Source of the DNA: Blastocystis hominis
Taxonomy: Eukaryota; Sar; Bigyra; Opalinata; Blastocystidae
Assembly (NCBI RefSeq): GCF_000151665.1
Contig: NW_013171816.1
Span: 1,126,204-1,190,203 of the forward strand
DNA length: 64,000 nt
Direction of reading: 5' to 3'
In this document: positions 37,155 to 48,354 of the stretch, one piece after another
Position numbering within the stretch: position 1 is the stretch's first letter
Layout of the letters: the number at the start of each line of letters is the position of its first letter
Notes under the pieces: model-generated
Seen by the model: only the letters and a program-made list of their open reading frames with translations
Told to the model about the DNA's origin: nothing
Databases searched by the model: none
Translations under genes and position numbers: made by a program

Positions 37155-38766
37155 ATGAGAAAGAAGATGGAACGTGCAGCAAGCCAAGCACTGTATTCGA
37201 GAGGAAGTGATGGCGTAAAGCTGCGTTATTATCCCATTTTATGTACTTGCAAGGAAGAAAGGTATCTTGCTGCTTGTAATTTCCGGTTTTCTGGAAAAGG
37301 AATTATCAACTATTTAAACGAAAACGGGGATGTGCTGTTTACAATGTGCGTCCATTTCTCTCCAGACTCAAATAGTTATTCTGGATTGTTGTATGATCGA
37401 ACCAGCAATTGGTTTGTTTGCGAAATGGTATTCGTAGGAGATACCGTCATATCAGAGAAGCCCATAACAATCGATGAACTGAGTGATTTCATTGTAGACT
37501 ATGATGACGGTAGTCGATGGGAGAGTCGAGGTGACTTAATTAGTTTACAGGCACAAGGAGCGTTCTATGATGCTGATAATCGACTGGTCTATATGGGAAG
37601 TTCGAAGAATGGCAGACGCTATGGTTTTGGAGAGACAATTTACCCAGATTTTTTAATTCCTACAGTCGAGTCCCGTGGGTTTTGGGTAGATGGAAAACAG
37701 TTTGGTCCGTTCGAGATCTTCGATCGTTTCGGACACTTCGTTCACACCGTTGTCTACTTTAATGGAGAGCAAGTGGATCCTGATCGAATTCCGGAGGATC
37801 AGCTTACGTTTTATTCCTTTTCGCACTCCTTAATGTTGTCTCACGACACAACAATCCCTGGGTCCAAGATCCACTTCTTCAATCTGGACCGATTGGAGCA
37901 CTTATCCATCGGATATCACAGCTTTACTCAAATTGAGACATTCCATATTTCTCAGCTTCCCTGTATAAAGCGACTTGTGATCGAGCAGGACTGCTTTCTA
38001 GGCTTGGAATCCTTTTCGGAAGAGCAGCTGAGGAGAGTGGATTCGGCTGTTACGCGTGGACACCATCGCCAGTTTATGGTCACGGATTGTCCCAATTTGG
38101 AGAGTATTGAAATCGGAAGTCATAGTTTTCTTCTCTTCCAAGAAGTGGTTATTGAAAGTACATAAAAGCATTGCGGAAAGAATATCGCATAGAACTGCCA
38201 CGCCTTGCTCTGTTAACTTTCGGAGCGAATCTTGAAGAGGGAAGCTTTTCTTTTTCGCTCGTCTCGAAGCTGGAATTGACAGGTAGGACTCGCTAGATTG
38301 GCTATGTTGGTTAATCGATCGTAGACCTCCCGAAACTAGAAGAAATCATCTTTGGAAGCTATTCCTTTCTTCACTGTCGCGATCTTTCAATTTCAAGTGA
38401 TTGTAGAGCGTTCATTCGACGTAGATTGTCCTTGTCTTCATCGAATCGAGTTTGGCGAGGGCAGCTTTGTGAATGAGAAGAACACAAAGGCGCGATTATC
38501 TCTCGAAAACCTTCCTCGTTTGGATGAAATCCAATTCCGATACGCGAGTTTCCGTTATTGCCACGAACTTTATCTCGCAAGTATTCCTAGACTCGTTTCG
38601 TCTCCTATCAGATTGCCCTTCGCTTCAAGATCCCGCACATGTGCTGGTGGAAGACCAATGTTTCTATTTCCTAACGCGACTCATTCTGTCTCGCATCAAT
38701 CGCCTGGTCGAAGGCATTTTCTATCAGAAGCGGAATGTGATTCCGCGCATCACACGTCGTTCCTAG
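37155..38766 (+). CDS. Leucine-rich-repeat protein, paralogue of 33.0-34.8 kb gene
   Basis: MRKKMERAASQALYSRGSDG opens a large exon with MORN-like strands (GYRYGFGE-type: NGRRYGFGETIYPDF; RGFWVDGKQFGPFEIFD). LRRs follow: LEHLSIGYHSFTQIETF, NLESIEIGSHSFLLFQE. Small exons then each code a repeat (LPRLALLTFG; LPKLEEIIFGSYSF; CPCLHRIEFGEGSF; CPSLQDPAHV), all with phase-1 introns of 28-42 bp as in its paralogue. The TAG stop is followed two bases later by TGTTTGTT. Role unknown. Confidence 0.75.
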
Positions 38767-38912
38767 TGTGTTTGTTTTCTCAAACATCTCATGCACTAAC
38801 AGTTAAAAAAACAGAATAGAATAGAAATGACAATGATAACAAAAAAATCGATGATAATAAATTAACCCAAAAGATTCAAAAGTGATCTGCAACAACACTT
38901 CTTTAAATCCAT

Positions 38913-39907
38913 TTAAGGCGCATCCCCTTCTCCAAGCACCGCCGCGGGGAATCCAAAATCCACATCATCCATCATCGATGGATAGCACACTTCTTGCGAT
39001 TTATACACGTCCAACTGGCTAGCAGCCAAGATATCGCTGATATTTCCGATCTCGTCCATCATACTATGCACAGTCTGTCGCTGCAACTCTAAAATCAGAT
39101 CGTCCACCTTCATCGAATCAGGCAGCATGTACTCCATCGAGTCCACAGACTGCTTTGTCAGCAAGAAAAAATCGTTCATGGAGCTCATCTCGTCCGCTTT
39201 CAGCTTTAGATCCTCGTCTAAAGGAGAAAGTTGGTTGATTGAGAGAATCGGATCAATGCCCAGAGCGCTACTCGACTCACAGAAATCGCGCTTCGGAACA
39301 TCCAGAGAGGGAACAGCCTCGGTGGACTGGAAAGAGGGGGCTGGCTGGACCGTTTGCATTGGTTGAATCGATTCCTGCGCTGGTTGAGAGATTGAAGGCA
39401 ATGGCGAAAGCTGCGAGATCTGAGTTTCTTGGGGTGTTTGAGATGGAAAGTTATATTGGGTATGACCATAGGAGTGCAGAGGATGAACTAGATCGTCAAA
39501 GGTTACTTGGGATAAGTCATTCATCTCCTCACTCCCTTCAGGTCTTTTATCTGTGTGCACCACAGCACTTGGAACACTTTGGCTGGCAATATTTGATTTT
39601 ACAACATGATTGGCTCGCTGTGTAGAAAAATCATGATAAGAGTGACGCTTTGATCCCTCGGACTTGCTTTTCTTGGACTCGAAGTCTACCGCATAACACA
39701 TATCGAGTTGATCTTACTCCAATAATAACTATTTCGTCGTAATCGACAAGATTGGCAAGTCTTTGGAATAACAGTCTTCTTATTGATTGTGATGGGTAAA
39801 AACTGGTCCATTGGTTTCAAACACTTACATGATGAACACTTTCTTGTCTTTCTCCTGGAATAGATCGCTGGCAAGGAAGAGGGGTCAATAGTTCCCATAG
39901 AGTTCAT
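38913..39907 (-). CDS. CxxC-CxxC zinc protein with Gln/Ser-rich acidic tail
   Basis: Start MNSMGTIDPSSLPAIYSRRK, then the likely zinc site RKCSSCKCLKPMDQFLPI and KTCQSCRLRRNSYYW (C-x2-C, about 27 residues, C-x2-C followed by a basic patch). A 32-bp intron joins NFESKKSKSEGSKRHSYHDF. The rest is Q/S/P-rich with hydrophobic-acidic motifs (NDLSQVTFDDLVHPL; MMDDVDFGFPAAVLGEG) typical of activation regions. A transcription regulator is a reasonable inference, not shown. The zinc module vaguely recalls Stc1-like domains. Confidence 0.62.
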
Positions 39908-40036
39908 GCTTGGTATATTAAATGATGAGCAAAATATTAAATAAAGGAAAGAATAAAAGCGAATTGCAATCTTGAAACTCCAGATACTTACCAGTAAAGA
40001 ATCTACATAACCGCGGTAACGCAATATTACTATTCT

Positions 40037-40228
40037 TTATCCCCTTTCCTCAACTATGGCTAAAAAATTGTTGGAATTGCTATTTACTGCCGAATAAGCG
40101 ACTCTGACATCGAAGAGCATTCGTATCATACATGTGATTTCTTGGTTTTCTTGAGTGTTTGATTCTTCGCCATTTACTCACTCAATAACAGCCAAAGAAC
40201 GCATTTCCAGCATCCGTACAATACCCAT
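40037..40228 (-). CDS. Possible 43-residue microprotein
   Basis: Candidate found by splicing. ATG at 40228, MGIVRMLEMRSLAVIE, a 32-bp GT-AG intron, KPRNHI, a 28-bp GT-AG intron, then VAYSAVNSNSNNFLAIVEER and TAA. Two introns of typical size each restoring one frame is suggestive, but length is small and no poly(A) motif was seen before the next gene. It could be leader sequence of the zinc protein. Confidence 0.3.
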
Positions 40229-40309
40229 GATTTTTATGTTCTTTTTTTTAGGTCATATTTCTCCTTTTTTCCTTTACGAAATACTCCCTTTGAGTGCACA
40301 AATTGTAAG

Positions 40310-42728
40310 TTAACAAACAGGACATTCCCCTAACACATATGAAAGCGAATTGCACGGTTCGTATTGATTTGTACATATGATCAACTATATCTTACAATGA
40401 ACACCCAAACAAACATCCTTTCGTTCTCTATTCATTCTTGAGTTCATTTCCATCATCGTTTCAAAGATATCAGTTTCAGAAGCGCCATCAAGCAAAACGA
40501 GAACCAATCCTTCTCTTTCCCTTATGTTCCCTTCCGGTTCTCTGCTCAAAAACGATTTGAAAAAGGAAAAATAGCCGCCTGTCTCCTCCACAGGTCTTTC
40601 CTGCGTTGTGTAGATTTCCGTTCTGCACTCAAAAGAATCGTTCTCTGGCACGCTCATCGGCTCGTCTGTGCACTTCAGGACGTTGCTAATCTATTTCGCA
40701 TCGAAACCGAGCTCATTACAAAATGGCCTAGATTGCTTCGAAAGGGAGAAGAGTGCAAATGTTTTCGGAACGTGGCAGCTTCCAGCAGCGTTTTGAATAG
40801 GTTTCCGTCGGATTTACAGACATCATCCATGACCGCCTTCGTCTGCGTAGGATCGTGCATCTGCAACTTCTGAACGTCCTCCTTCGAAAAAATCGACGGA
40901 ACGGGCGCGAGCTGCGAGTCCTCGCACTCCGAACAGAGAGTCACGAACATCTCCTTCAATCGTGGAAACTGTTTCTCCTCCAGTTTCCCCTATTCGCCTC
41001 AAATCCGCGAGCCAAACGAGCTACGTAAGCGACGAGGAGAATCGAGGCATCGACGAGGCTTTGAAGCGAAGGCAACGCGCCGCACAAACTGCATTTTTGC
41101 TTGAAATGATCGCGAAGAAAGTGGATAGAGTCCCTCAATTCCGGCAAAACTTCGTCGATGTGATCGTAATAGTCGTGCGAACACGACGCTTCGCACGACG
41201 ACGCGTCCAGCTCGTCCTATCGATAACCATCAGCTTGCTTCTTCTCACCAAAACCCGATCCAACAACGACAAAAACCCGAAACATTCTCTCCGTTTCTCG
41301 CTTTTTCTTAGCCTCTCCATCCGTTTCTCCGCTTCTTTTCTGACTTCACTCATCGACAGCTCGCTCCAGCCGCTCGCAGCGTCCTTCTCTCCCTCCGCGC
41401 ACATCTTTCTATCAGCCAATCAAATTCACGCACGGATTCCAGGCACCGCACGACCGGAATCAGCAGCGAACCGTCCTGCATTGAATCATACTGCGGCCGA
41501 CTTCGAATCCACTCCTCCACGATCAGATTCGCGTCCGTTTCGTCGTGCAGGAACGAAGACGTTGACAAGTTTGACAAGTTTGACAAGTTTGACCGGGCGG
41601 GAGAGGCTGGCCGCGGGGAAAGGAAGCGAAGACAGCGCAGAAAGGCGTGGAAATCGGCGCAATGGATTCGTTTCATGACGGAAAGAAGATCGACGGAATG
41701 GTCTGCGATGAGGAGCGAAAAGCCCATGTTATCCGATGTCGACTACGTAAAAGAGGACCTCCGTTTCTACTTTGTGGAGGCGCTGGACTTCCGTCGCGAT
41801 TTCTCTCGAGCGGTCGCTGAAAATGAGGGAAACTAGAGGTCCGGACCCGATGTAGAAGATGTAGTTGTGCACGTTGAGGTCCAGCATTGTGAGGAAACGG
41901 AGAATCGAGGTCGTCCAATTGGCTAGCGGTGAGGAATCGCGGTTATTTGGACTTTGGATGGAAGAAAAAGAGTTCGAAAGAAGCGTCTAGGCGGATGAAA
42001 AAAGAGGAAAAAGCGGACTTGATCCAGGAACCGAGCGAAATTTGTGCTGATGTAAGGAACTATGGGAGAAATCGGGGAGCGCAGATACGACTGCAGAGAG
42101 GAAGCGTGTTGATGCAGATGGAGTAGGACGCGAGGGAGATATCTTCATTTATAAAAGGTCGAATGCATTCTGTGATGTAGGGGAGCGGAGAAACGAGCCG
42201 ATCGGCCTTGGTGTAGGAGTCGTTGCCATTCATGTTGTTTTGAATGATGAGCTCATTGTCGGATCCGAAATAGAGCTCGATTTTGTGAAAAGAAACGTTG
42301 TGCAGAAAGGAGAGAAGAGATTCTTTCACCAATGCAAAGGGCGAGGAGATGAATACGACCGCTTTTTGATCCTGCTTCCGTTCCATTTTCAACGGATTCG
42401 GAAGGAATACGTTGGGAACGAGACTTGTTGACGTGGTAAGGACTTGCTCGTGCGATACTATTTGATTCACTCTCAAAAATAAAGATATACCGAAATGTTC
42501 AAATTTGTAGATTGGTTCTCCTTCCGATGCCAAAATCGATGAAAGATACGAACATTTGGAAAATACCTAGCACTATCAAACAGAAAGTTAAACCTCACAG
42601 TCATAAATTGCTCGTCTGCAAAGACTGAAGCATGGAGGAACAAACCATCATCTGCCAGTCTTGTGAATATCCTATCCGTTAGAGTACCACAGTGGAATCA
42701 ACTTTTTGGTAACATCAATAATATCCAT
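40310..42728 (-). CDS. Large hypothetical protein
   Basis: Not recognised. MDIIDVTKKIFTRLADDGLF joins through 31- and 32-bp introns to FADEQFMTVFSKCSYLSSIL. Later blocks include QKAVVFISSPFALVKESLLS, FHKIELYFGSDNELIIQNNM, TSILRFLTMLDLNVHNYIFY, SREIATEVQRLHKVETEVLF, DANLIVEEWIRSRPQYDSMQ and a cysteine site KCSLCGALPSL. It is probably helical and solenoid-like. A 30-bp intron (an intron here also hides a TGTTTGTTTGG) leads to a last exon ending YVLGECPVC with TAA inside the TGTTTGTTAAC motif. It starts only 16 bp after the stop of the acyl-AMP ligase gene. Confidence 0.55.
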
Positions 42729-42743
42729 TTCCAACAAACACAA

Positions 42744-45643
42744 CTATCGAATCTGGCAACAATACTTCTGACAGAACGTTCTCTCTGGAGGCTCATACAC
42801 TGGTTGAGCCACTTCGCGCGTCTCTCCGTCCTCATTCCCCTCCGAATCCATCTCGATCGATCGAACGATCGGCTTTCTATTTTGCTGCTTCTAGAAATCA
42901 AATTCTTCCCCTCCAATTCTCCACATCCACCTCATTTACGAGCTGCTCAAAAGTGGTATTGATGTCAAAGAGGAACTTCGGATCTATCTCCGCTCCGTAA
43001 TACTGTTCCAGTATTCCCTTCAACTGTGCCCGCTTCAACGAGTCCAAACTCATCATTTCCAGCGAGTCTGTTCGGTAATGATTAAGCATCCCATTTTCTT
43101 TCTCTCTCTCCTTTCAAGGATATCGTTACGGTATACGACATAATCCCGCACAAATAGCAAATATCTTCCAACAAGCAGCTCTCCAGCTCCTCTCCGTGCA
43201 ATGCACACTACATTCGACACTCCCTTCGATCCGAACCGTATCTTTTTTATCCAGCTGCGACGGAAGATTCACATCGTCATCATTATGCGGCATTCGCGTC
43301 GACTCCGCGATCGTCGGCAGAATATCGACGGAATTCCCCGCGGAATCGGGCTTGCTCTTTTCGAACTCGAGCGGCTGAATGGATTCGGCGAAGGTTTCCT
43401 TGTGCAGCACGCGCAGCCGATCGTGGAGAAACTCCTCGCGACAGCGCGAGCGACTAATCTTCCCGCTGGTGGTTTTGGGGATGGATTTGGGGGCGATGAC
43501 GAGGATTTCTTTGGGCGAAAGCCCGTTGGATTGGCTGATGAGGGAGGCGAGCTCTTTGCAGAGGCGCGAATATTCGTCGGTGGAGTAACTTCCTTCGCGG
43601 AATTCCACGACGACGATGAGGGATTCTTCCTCGTTCCCTGCGATCTGAGAGTGAAGGAGGGAGGAAGCAGAGACGGAGAAGGCGGCGATGGAGCCTTGCT
43701 TGACTTGAGGGAGCGCGTGGCAGGCGTATTCGATGTCTTGCGGGTAGTGGTTCTTCCCGCGGATGATGATGAGATCTTTGGATCGCCCGCAGATGTAGAG
43801 TTCGTGATCGTGGTGTGAAGGAAATCAATGAGATGAAATGGTTCTTGGTATTGGTGTAACTAGTATGAGTGTGTTGAAGTTGTTTATTATTGTTTTATTG
43901 TTGTGTTATAGTAATTTCGATTCAATCACTCTCATTCAATGCTTTGGGATATGTGAATAAAACCAAGATCGCCCGTTTCTAAATAGTTCCTCTTGTCGTC
44001 TCCTTCGACTCGCTTCTATTCATTCAATTCACGCTCCATTTCCACTTCAAACGACTCCGTTCGATCGGGATAATAGCCCTTCGCTAGCGACGTCGACGCC
44101 ACATAAATCTCCCCCACGCGGTCTTCCTACCATGGAACCCCGTTTCTCCATTTACCCCCACGTCCTTTCCCTCCCTCACGATGCGAATCGTTGTCTCCGG
44201 ATTCTTCCTCACATCTCCACAACTAAACAACTCAATAATATTCTTCGCGTCCAGTTCTCCGTTCACCACTCTCCATTCTATCCATCATTCTCTCTTTCCT
44301 CTTCTCCTACCCGCATCGTTCTCTTCCAAAACGCCCCGCACTTCGATCTCGTCTTTCTCCAGCAACTCCCGATCCACCGCCAGCGCGCGATGGCCGCCGT
44401 CGCACACATACACGCAGCTCTCCGCCAGGCCGTAGCCCCCTGTGATCGCATGCGGCGAGAGCTTGAACGGCGCCAGGACGGACCGAAAGCGACGAACGAC
44501 GTCCACGGAGATGGGCTCCGCGGCATCGAAGATGTGCTGAATGGACGAGAGATCGAGATTGGCGGGCTGGTGCGTCGCGAGGCGGCGAAGAAGCAGCGCG
44601 TACGCGAAATTGGGGCCTTGGAGATGCGTCGCGCGGTACTGCGAAGCGAGCTGCAGCCAGAGAATGGGTGAGAGGATGAACGCAAGGGGAGAGAAGTACA
44701 CGCCGCTTCCTCCGCAGTAGAGAAGCGAGAGAACGGAGCCGATGAGCCCCATATCGTGGTATTGGGGAAGCCAACTGGCGACGACGGCGGTGCTGTCCGC
44801 GTTGAGAGCACGGAGAATGATGTGGATGTTGGCGACGAGAGAGGCGATGGTGATCATGACGCCTTTGGGGAGCGATGTGCTGCCCGAAGTGTACTGGAGG
44901 AAGCAGAGATGGTCGCCGGCGAAGTGGAGAGCGGGCTCGTCTGGCATGAAAGCAAGAGAAAGAGAGAAAACCGGAGGGAACGTCGGGGAGGGAAGACGTT
45001 TCCAGAATCGGGCTGAGATTGATCCATTCCAAGTCCGGCCATTGGACGCCCGACGCGGTGAAGAGGGCTTTCATGTCGGTGACGCGCTTGATCTTCATGT
45101 ACTCGCTGCAGTGGAGAGAAAAACGAAAAGGAAACTTGTCACATAACGCGACTTTGGCTTGACAGTTTTGCTGGATTCCAGAAAAGAGCTGCACGTTCTT
45201 TTTGATTTCTTTGGGATCTGGTTGTGATGAAGTCAGAGATATAATATTCATACTTGGAGGATAGACCGGGACGGCTACAAGTCCGGCTCGAATGCATCCC
45301 AAGAATGTCAGGATGAAATCAATACACGGAAGAAACACGAGGAAGATGCAAGATCCTTCGGTAAGACTACGTTGAAATTCGGTAACTGCCATACTGGTAT
45401 TTCTCCCTTAATTCTACAGAAATGAGATATGTTTGTCTGTTTAATTCCTATATCTGATAGGGACGTAAAATAGGCTACATCGTATGTTCTGGAGGCAATC
45501 ACCTTTCCCTTACCATCGCAATATCGCAGTGCAATCTACGTGTTACGAAGAAACAGAAATGCTGCTTTCTGCGGCGTTTCGGCTGCCCACTTACGAAGTC
45601 GGTGAATAAGGGTTTCTAATTCCTTACTTTCTTCCTTTTCCAT
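42744..45643 (-). CDS. Fatty acyl-AMP ligase fused to acyl carrier protein
   Basis: The AMP-forming domain activates a fatty acid as acyl-AMP and passes it to a carrier thiol. Start MEKEESKELETLIHRLRKWA. Visible motifs: GLVAVPVYPPSM, the P-loop-like LQYTSGSTSLPKGVMI, WLPQYHDMGLIGSVLS, GGYGLAESCVYV, YLETGDLGFIH, ELYICGRSKDLIIIRGKNHY and PKTTSGKISRSRCRE. WLPxxHDMGL and the small insertion pattern point to FAAL rather than acyl-CoA ligase. A C-terminal ACP follows with the pantetheine site SLDSLKRAQLKGILE. A short tail (EPPERTFCQKYCCQIR) ends at TAG. Most introns are 29-31 bp GT-AG; one is AT-AC (separate entry). Product and partner enzymes are not in this window. Confidence 0.82.
43804..43952 (-). 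other. Apparent AT-AC (U12-like) intron
   Basis: Between TGDLGFIH and ELYICGRSKD the coding frame is interrupted by 149 bp (or 140 bp if HDH is kept as exon). The segment begins ATATCCC and ends AC; TTCCTTCAC, close to the U12 branch-site consensus, lies 12 nt before the end in the longer version. No GT-AG choice rejoins the two conserved halves, because no AG lies between the last in-frame TGA and the exon. Confidence 0.6.
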
Positions 45644-45698
45644 TTTTCGAATAGGTAGAAAAAGAACAGGTGTACAGACACTCTTCAAATAAAAACAA

Positions 45699-47350
45699 AT
45701 GAATAACATCCCTTCTAGAGATTGCTATGAAATCCTTGGAGTCGAGCCAGATGCAACGTTTGTGTTGCTGCCACGGTATTATTTGCAGAGTTGACCAAAT
45801 TAAGAAGGCCTATAGAAAACTCGCCCTGAAATGGCATCCCGGTAATTTGCAGTGTCTGAAAATAAGAAATAGACAAAAATCCAGATAACATTGAAGAAGC
45901 AAAAATACAATTCCAGGCAATTAGTCGCTCATGGGAAGTATGCATTGCTCTTCACTTCGATAATCTATAGATTCTTTCGGACCCGCAAGAGCGCGCTTGG
46001 TACGATGATCACCGAGAAATGATTATTAAGTAGTTTTCGTATTCCCTATCGATTCTATAGTGGAGGTAATGGCGAGCCCTTAGATGCAGACGATTTCTGT
46101 TCTTTTATGATGCCCTTCTTCTCTCCTGTTATCTTTTCTGGATATGGAGATGGTGCGAATGGTTTTTATTCCGTGTACAGTGGCGTATTCAACGACATCA
46201 CGAGGTTTGAAAAGTACTGTTTTGCAATGCCAATTGATCTGAAAGGAAAATCAACAACTCTATTAATCTCCCTCCGTTTGGCAACTCGTCGACCTCTCTC
46301 GAAGACGTACTCCAATTCTACAACGTGTGGACAGTGTTCACCACGATTCGCACATTCGCGTCTGTCTGCCAATACGACACGCGCGAAGCTCCAAATCGCT
46401 TCGTCCGCCGCGCCATGGAGAAGAAGAACAGCAAGAGCCGCGACGACGCTCGCCGCCAATACAACCAAACCGTGCAGCGCCTCGTCGATTTGGTGAAACG
46501 CTTCGATCCGCGCTACAAAGCAGCGAAAGAAGAGCGAGCGAAGGAGCAGGCGCGCATGGAGGAAGAGCGAAGGAAGCGGCAAGAGGAGGAGAAGCGGAAG
46601 CGCGAAGAGGATCTGCGGCAGAACATGGAGGCGCGTTTAACGCAGGTAGAGAGCGAGAAAAAAGTTGGAAGTAGACGGAACAAGTGCAGAGCATTTTCAC
46701 GTTCGATGATCTCGCGGAGGCGGAAGAGAGAGAGAAGGAGGGAGAGGACGATCTGTTTGAGTGTGTGGCGTGTCGGAAGGTGTTCAAGTCGGAAACGGCG
46801 CTGTTGAATCATAAGAATATCCTGAGTGTGACGAGTTGGATCCTTCATGGCAGAGAGTCGAAAGCACGCGATGGCCGTGAAGAAGCTGCGAGAGGAAATG
46901 ATGGAGGACGATCAGTTCATGCAGAATATCGAGAACGAGAATCGCGCAGAGTCTGCAGAGAACACGCCGGAGGATTGGAGAGAGAATAGTGCAAAAGACG
47001 AAGCGAGTGAAGCTTCGAAGACGCCAGAAACAGTGGAGACGGCAACAGAAACGACGCAAACGACGCAAACGATGCCAGAAGAGGAGGAGACGGCGGAAAA
47101 GAGCGTGGAATCCACGCCTCAGGAGAAGAAGGGAAAGAAGAATAAGCGGCAGAAGCGACGCGTGATCGACTCGAAGGAGGAAACGCCGATCGAGCCGATC
47201 GAGGTCGCGGCGTCGGAGGACGGCGAGATGTCGGTGCTGGACATCATCGAGCAGATGAACAGCCAGAACATGCGAGGCCGCAAGGCGAAGAATATAAAAG
47301 ACGACGACTTCGAGCCGAAGAAGAAGGGAAAGAAGGGAAAGAAGAAGTAG
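45699..47350 (+). CDS. DNAJC21: DnaJ/zinc-finger ribosome biogenesis factor DNAJC21 (Jjj1)
   Basis: Hsp70 co-chaperone that strips shuttling factors from pre-60S subunits. J domain: NIPSRDCYEILGVEPDATV, DQIKKAYRKLALKWHPDN; the HPD triad is split by an intron inside the Asp codon. Then SDPQERAWYDDHREMIIK, FSGYGDGANGFYSVYSGVF, the charged helix (PNRFVRRAMEKKNSKSRDDA to EEKRKREEDLRQNME), and a U1-type C2H2 finger ECVACRKVFKSETALLNH with SRKHAMAVKKL. The lysine-rich end KKGKKGKKK meets TAG, which recurs in a GAAGTA repeat. It is divergent from the acyl-AMP ligase with only 55 bp between start codons. Confidence 0.93.
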
Positions 47351-47493
47351 AAGTAGAAGTAGAAGTAGAAGCAGCTACAGAGACATGCAGAGTCATAGGA
47401 TACGTATAATCAATCACACCACATCATCGAGTTTGATCTGAACAAACACATCAAATCCACCTTTCAAACCATACTACTGCATTCGTACTGTTC

Positions 47494-48079
47494 TTACTTC
47501 TTGGTGGAAACACCCACAGACTTGCCGAAGCGGCCAGTGGTCTTGGTGTGCTGTCCACGCACCTTCAGGTTCCAGTAGTGGCGCAGACCACGGTTGGCTC
47601 TATGTATCACCATCCCCAATCGCTTTTCTACCTCATCTTCTTCAGACGGTTCAGATCCTCACGGAGATTGGCCTGGAGGTTGTTGGAGACCACCTGACGG
47701 TACTTTCCGGTCTCAACGTCCTTCTGTCTGTTCAGGAACCACTCGGGGATATCGAACTGGAGAGGAGTGCTGATCACAGCAATGAGCTTCTCAATCTCAT
47801 CGTTCGACAGCTCTCCGGCACTAATCGATCAGCATATGCAAACAAACGCTCTACCGTCTCGAAATATCGATCTCGGCCTTCTTGCAGACAGCCATGGCGA
47901 AACGACGACCAATACCCTTGATAGAGGTCAAGGCGTAGACGATCTTCTGCTTTCCATCAATGTTAGTGTTCAGAACACGAAGAATGTGCTGGAACTCTCC
48001 CTGGTTAACAAGCGACTACAAAATGCGTTAGAATACAGGTTCATAGACAGAACAATCCGCTCCGCACTCCACCTACCAT
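47494..48079 (-). CDS. RPS18: 40S ribosomal protein uS13 (S18)
   Basis: Head protein of the small subunit. Exon 1 is the ATG alone (48077-48079), then a 61-bp intron, then [40 protein letters not shown] and CKKAEIDIS. Later exons give [50 protein letters not shown] and [20 protein letters not shown] up to SVGVSTKK and TAA. It matches the family over its full length. Confidence 0.96.
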
Positions 48080-48354
48080 CTTGAAAGGTGATTCGGAATA
48101 ATCTAGTGAAACAAGCCATCCATCTCAATAGACGAATCCCGCGGGAATTCCATGATTATGCCAATACCATCATTATTTGCTTTCGCCGGAGCGAGATTGT
48201 CAGGGGACAAATACGCTTGACTATAAAAGCCATCTGTGCAATTGCGAAGGGAATGGAAATGATCCCGATATCCATTCCCCTCCGAGTTTGCGTACAAACA
48301 AACAGTACAAGCAACGAAGTTAGAAAAGTACATAAATTGTATAAACAACCTAAT

